Of a stretch of 43,960 nucleotides of DNA, positions 40,445-43,960 are shown piece after piece. Below the pieces are notes generated by a model. The model was not told where the DNA came from, searched no databases, and saw only the letters and a program-made list of their open reading frames with translations. Origin of the DNA: an uncultured Clostridium sp. (GTDB lineage: Bacteria > Bacillota > Clostridia > Lachnospirales > Lachnospiraceae); assembly GCA_900547035.1 (NCBI GenBank), contig URFM01000029.1, forward strand, positions 1-43,960. Direction: 5' to 3'. The position numbers were made by a program, and so were the translations under genes. Within the stretch, counting starts at the first letter, position 1; the number at the start of each line of letters is the position of its first letter.

Positions 40445-42406
40445 TTATCTGGCAGGAAACTTCTCCACGATGGTACCCGAACGGTAAGCATTCAGCAGAA
40501 TTTCCAGGTCATGAATTTTCTCACGCATCTCCCGGCCGGCGTCCGTGTCGCCCACCAGTTTCCGGTCCGCTACGCGCTTGACTACAATGCTGTCCGAGTG
40601 AATATCACTGCCCTTTTCAATGGCAGCTTCAGTAGATTCAAAAGGATCATGAGCCGCCAGAATCAGTCCGTAAGAGTTATAAATCAAGGTATAGCCCGCA
40701 ATTCCCGTCTGCCGCTGATACGCCTTGGAAAAGCCGCCGTCGATAATCAGAACCTTTCCTCCGCACTTAACGGGACTCTCGCCATTTTTCCGTTTTACCG
40801 GTACGTGACCATTGATAATATGACCGTCCTCCGTGGAGAGGCCAAATTCCAGCAGAATCCGGTCTGCCACCGTTTCATTTTCCAACAGCCGGTAATAGGA
40901 ATTTTTCCGTTCCTTGTGAGCCTCCGCATCATCCAGAAAATACCGTTCAAAGGTAGCCATCTTGTTTTTTCCAAATAAAGGAGAATCGGGATGGCACCAG
41001 ATATACCACATAGTATCCTTGCCCCTCTCGCGCTCTTCACTGTTTATGGCCACGAAGCCCTTTCGGATCATACTGTCCAGAATCTCATACAGGTCCTTGC
41101 CCCGGTAACTTTTGCCCCACAGTTTAACCTCCTTGAAGCTTCCATCTTCATTCAGAGGCATACAGCCGTGGTAGAGAAGATTTCCATTATATACTTTATA
41201 TAGACTGCCTTTTGCCAGAAGAAAACGCATGTGCTGCTGAAGCTTTTCGCAGTTGAGGAAGGCCTTCTCCAGCCGGTCCATAATCTCATTTTCCTCAGGT
41301 GTCAGCGTGTAAGGGTCTTTGGGGTCTACGGTAGGGAAGTTGGTATCCAAAAGCATATACTCCTTTTCCCCTACACGCAGAACGCCTTTCTCCAGGTCCA
41401 GACAGTGGAGCAGATTCCGGGAGTCCATGCGGAATTCCGGATATTTTTTAATCAGCTGCCCCTCCACCTTAAACTGAATAATGGAGATGGCCTTGTGCAT
41501 TTTTCGGTTTAAGTCCTCCTCGTTGGGTTTGCCGTGATTGCCGCCCTTTAGTCGAAAACAGTCGCAGGGATCGTTGGCATAGGTCTCCATTGCATAGCTG
41601 GCCAGCGGAAGGAGGTTAATGCCGTAGCCGTCTTCCAGGATATCCAAGTTTCCATATCGGGCGCAAATACGAATCACATTTGCCATGCAGCCCCACTGCC
41701 CTGCTGCCGCTCCCATCCAGAGAATATCATGGTTTCCCCATTGAATATCCAGAGAATGGTAAGTCATCAGCTTATCCATGATAATATGAGGTCCGGGTCC
41801 ACGGTCATAGATATCTCCCAAAATATGCAGATGGTCAATGGTCAGCCTCTGAATCAGCTCACACATAGCCACAATACACTCCTGAGCCCGTCCCACCTGA
41901 ATAATGGTCCGGACGATGGAATTATAGTAGGATTCCTTATCTCTGCCGTCTCCGCTGCCTGTAATCAACTCCTCAATCACATAGGCAAATTCTTGGGGCA
42001 AGGCCTTGCGAACCTTGGAGCGGGTGTATTTGCTGGATGCGCCTTTGCAGATCTCAATCAGACGGTACAAGGTAACTTTGTACCAATCTTCCCGGTTGTC
42101 TACGGTTTTTAAAATCCGGGCCATCTTTTCCCTGGGATAGTAAATCAGCGTCGCCAGAGACTGTTTGTCTTCATTGCTCAAAGTATTTCCAAAGACTTCA
42201 TTCACCTTGCGCTTTACCGCTCCTGAACCATTCTTTAAAACATGAGCAAAGGCCTCGTACTCTCCATGGATGTCCGTCAAAAAATGTTCCGTTCCTTTAG
42301 GCAGATTCAAAATCGCCTCCAGATTAATTACTTCCGTGGAAGCGGCTCCGATGGTGGGATACAGCTCCGCCAACCGCTCCAGATACCTGGTTTCCAGACT
42401 TTTCAA
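40445..42406 (-). CDS. fbp: Fructose-1,6-bisphosphatase class III
   Basis: A 653-residue class III FBPase of the Firmicutes type, built on a calcineurin-like metallophosphatase fold. Metal-binding motifs are TDIHGEYE, GDIYDRGPGPH and WGNHDILW, with later GHVPVKR and DGGFSKAY. It carries out the irreversible gluconeogenic dephosphorylation of fructose-1,6-bisphosphate in the cytoplasm. The start is TTG at 42406-42404, supported by AGGAGGATAAGG upstream and a short leader; no nearby ATG fits. Confidence 0.95.
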   Translation of the reverse strand: MKSLETRYLERLAELYPTIGAASTEVINLEAILNLPKGTEHFLTDIHGEYEAFAHVLKNGSGAVKRKVNEVFGNTLSNEDKQSLATLIYYPREKMARILKTVDNREDWYKVTLYRLIEICKGASSKYTRSKVRKALPQEFAYVIEELITGSGDGRDKESYYNSIVRTIIQVGRAQECIVAMCELIQRLTIDHLHILGDIYDRGPGPHIIMDKLMTYHSLDIQWGNHDILWMGAAAGQWGCMANVIRICARYGNLDILEDGYGINLLPLASYAMETYANDPCDCFRLKGGNHGKPNEEDLNRKMHKAISIIQFKVEGQLIKKYPEFRMDSRNLLHCLDLEKGVLRVGEKEYMLLDTNFPTVDPKDPYTLTPEENEIMDRLEKAFLNCEKLQQHMRFLLAKGSLYKVYNGNLLYHGCMPLNEDGSFKEVKLWGKSYRGKDLYEILDSMIRKGFVAINSEERERGKDTMWYIWCHPDSPLFGKNKMATFERYFLDDAEAHKERKNSYYRLLENETVADRILLEFGLSTEDGHIINGHVPVKRKNGESPVKCGGKVLIIDGGFSKAYQRQTGIAGYTLIYNSYGLILAAHDPFESTEAAIEKGSDIHSDSIVVKRVADRKLVGDTDAGREMREKIHDLEILLNAYRSGTIVEKFPAR

Positions 42407-42437
42407 TACCTTATCCTCCTATGTTTCAATACATTCC

Positions 42438-42466
42438 ATTATATAGGAAAGAAAAGTGAACGTCAA
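42438..42466 (-). promoter_or_regulatory. sigma-A promoter of fbp
   Basis: TTGACG (42466-42461), a 17-base spacer and TATAAT (42443-42438), about 32 bases from the start codon. Confidence 0.75.
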
Positions 42467-42504
42467 TCATCGTCTGTTAGTTCTGTTATTATCAGCGCAC
42501 ATAC

Positions 42505-42541
42505 AAAAAAGGAAATAAGCCTTATGAACAGACTTACTTCC
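42505..42541 (-). terminator. terminator of ispH-rpsA
   Basis: On the minus strand GGAAGTAAG pairs with CTTATTTCC with one wobble, followed by TTTTTT. Confidence 0.8.
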
Positions 42542-42557
42542 TTTTTATCATTTCATC

Positions 42558-43960
42558 TTATTCGGCGTCGTAGTTCTCAATATCTACGTCAGCAACCTCG
42601 TCGTCAGCCTCGTGCTGTCCGCCGCTCTGCATAGCCTTGATGCTCAGGCTGATTTTATGGTCCTCGCCATTGAAATCCACAACCTTCGCCTCGATCTCCT
42701 GTCCGATCTTCAGTACATCGGAGGGTTTATCTACATGCTCTCTGGCAATCTGAGAAACGTGCAGCAGAGCGTCAACACCCGGCTCCAATTCTACAAACGC
42801 ACCAAAATCTGTCATACGTGCTACGCGGCCGGTTACGATATTGCCGACAGCATACTTCTCAGCGGCGTGTACCCAGGGGTTCGCCTCCGGGAATTTCAGG
42901 CTCAGAGCAATCTTCTCGCCCTGAATATCCTTAATCAAAACTTTCAGCTCCTCGCCGGTCTTAAACACCTTCTTGGGGTTCTCAACGCGGCCCCAGCTCA
43001 TCTCGGAAATATGAAGAAGTCCATCTGCTCCGCCCAAGTCAATAAAGGCACCGAAGTCGGTTACATTCTTCACAACGCCCGTAACCACATCGCCAGGCTG
43101 AATTCTTGAGAAAAGCTCTTCTTTCATCTGGGCCTTCTTCGCAACCAGCAGCTGCTTTCTGTCGCCGATGATTCTTCTTCTCTTAGGATTAAACTCGGTA
43201 ATCACGAATTCGATATCCTGTCCTGCATACTTAGAGAGATCTTTCTCATAAGTATCGGATACAAGGCTGGCAGGGATAAATACCCGTGCGCCCTCTACCT
43301 CTACACTTAATCCGCCGTCCAGAACCTGGGTTACCTTTGCGGTCAGAACCTCCTGGTTCTCGAATGCTTCTTCTAAGCGGCGGTTGCCTCTGTCGGCAGC
43401 CATACGCTTATAGGAAAGGGAAACCATGCCGACGCCGTCGTTCAGCTTGATTACCTTTGCCTCCATCTCGTCACCCACCTGTACCTTGGTGGTCAAATCC
43501 ACATTATTATCATTGCTGTACTCATCCCGGGTAATCACGCCCTCGGACTTATTTCCCGCGATGCTTAAGATAATCTCATCCTTGCTCACTTCGATGACCT
43601 GACCGGTAACTATCTCTCCTGTACGAATTGGTTTGGTGGATTCCTCTTCTTCCTTTAATAACTCTGCAAAACTCTGCTCTGCCATTCTGGTATGAACCTC
43701 CTCAATGATCTTTTTTGGGGTGGATGCCCCAGCTGTAATACCTACGCTGCGCACAGAAGATACACTATCAGGATCTAAGTCGCCGAGTGTCTGAATGTAA
43801 AAGGTGTTTTTACATTCCTTGAGGCAGATCTCGTAGAGTTTCTGGGTGTTGGAAGAATTCTTCCCGCCGATGACAATCATGGCCTCCACCTGTGAAGCAA
43901 TACGGGCCGCCTCCACCTGTCTTTCCTGTGTTGCATTGCAAATCGTATTTAAAACACTAC
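42558..43960 (-). CDS. ispH: IspH / ribosomal protein S1 fusion protein (partial, N-terminus off window)
   Basis: The visible ~467 residues start inside the IspH domain at VLNTICNATQERQ, with GGKNSSNTQKLYEIC and VGITAGASTP following. IspH is the [4Fe-4S] enzyme making IPP and DMAPP at the last step of the MEP pathway. The frame then continues without a break into four S1 RNA-binding domains: TGEIVTGQVIEV, a degenerate second, TGVVKNVTDFGAFIDLGG and TGRVARMTDFGAFVELEP. It ends in an acidic tail. Such IspH-S1 fusions are known in Clostridia. The catalytic N-terminus lies beyond base 43960. Confidence 0.95.
   Translation of the reverse strand, partial: SVLNTICNATQERQVEAARIASQVEAMIVIGGKNSSNTQKLYEICLKECKNTFYIQTLGDLDPDSVSSVRSVGITAGASTPKKIIEEVHTRMAEQSFAELLKEEEESTKPIRTGEIVTGQVIEVSKDEIILSIAGNKSEGVITRDEYSNDNNVDLTTKVQVGDEMEAKVIKLNDGVGMVSLSYKRMAADRGNRRLEEAFENQEVLTAKVTQVLDGGLSVEVEGARVFIPASLVSDTYEKDLSKYAGQDIEFVITEFNPKRRRIIGDRKQLLVAKKAQMKEELFSRIQPGDVVTGVVKNVTDFGAFIDLGGADGLLHISEMSWGRVENPKKVFKTGEELKVLIKDIQGEKIALSLKFPEANPWVHAAEKYAVGNIVTGRVARMTDFGAFVELEPGVDALLHVSQIAREHVDKPSDVLKIGQEIEAKVVDFNGEDHKISLSIKAMQSGGQHEADDEVADVDIENYDAE

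Noticed and set aside
1..43960. CRISPR arrays, prophage genes, toxin-antitoxin pairs, biosynthetic clusters
   Set aside because: Reading the window I saw no regularly spaced direct repeats, phage structural genes, paired small toxin/antitoxin genes or synthase modules.

Overview
The window is a stretch of a spore-forming Clostridia chromosome, most like Lachnospiraceae. The evidence is a fused IspH-ribosomal protein S1 gene, a class III fructose-1,6-bisphosphatase, an alpha/beta-type small acid-soluble spore protein, homologues of YlbJ and GerW/YtfJ, and Firmicutes-type neighbourhoods (rpmB with yloU-fakA-recG; yicC-gmk-rpoZ; rimO-pgsA-cinA; rsmD-coaD-ylbJ). Most of it is compact core genome, largely on the minus strand, with short gaps, stop/start overlaps and recognisable sigma-A promoters.

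Layout. 1-3.3 kb (minus): 5' part of hisZ, recU, a Cof-type HAD phosphatase and trpS. 3.4-9.3 kb is the accessory part: a GrpB-like/cytidine-deaminase-like fusion, an AT-rich orphan gene, a DUF1062 gene, a CD3324-like small DNA-binding protein behind a nine-codon ORF, a truncated YfcC-type transporter remnant, a LysR regulator and an M20 dipeptidase. 9.3-14.0 kb (minus): an RNA-modification operon, rsmF-rsuA-HAD-SDR-rluA family. 14.1-18.1 kb: an M23 peptidase, ylbJ, a coiled-coil protein, coaD, rsmD and a SASP gene, with sporulation-type promoters proposed for ylbJ and the SASP. 18.1-24.4 kb (minus): yloU/gls24, fakA, a Bax-inhibitor-1 protein, a ROK kinase, recG and a nitroreductase. 24.6-25.4 kb: rpmB, tRNA-Val(CAC) and a small membrane protein. 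25.4-28.7 kb: a MatC-like transporter and a DUF6282 putative metallohydrolase, divergent from a LysR regulator with a clear T-N11-A operator. 28.7-36.9 kb (minus): yicC, gmk, rpoZ, rimO, pgsA, cinA, two unrecognised genes, ytfI (DUF2953) and gerW. 37.0-44.0 kb: a DUF362 ferredoxin-like protein and rqcH (plus), then rpsU, fbp and the ispH-rpsA fusion (minus, cut by the window edge).

How it works together. The operons serve translation and its quality control (trpS, rsuA, rsmF, rluA-type, rsmD, rimO, rpmB, rpsU, S1, rqcH), DNA repair (recU, recG), phospholipid and cofactor synthesis (pgsA, fakA, coaD, ispH), nucleotide metabolism (gmk) and sporulation (ylbJ, gerW, SASP). I did not find CRISPR arrays, prophage, intact insertion sequences, toxin-antitoxin modules or secondary-metabolite clusters. 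The best leads for new biology are the LysR/DUF6282/MatC-like catabolic locus, the GrpB-deaminase fusion, the decayed transporter region at 6.0-6.7 kb, and two unrecognised genes translationally coupled between cinA and the sporulation pair ytfI-gerW.
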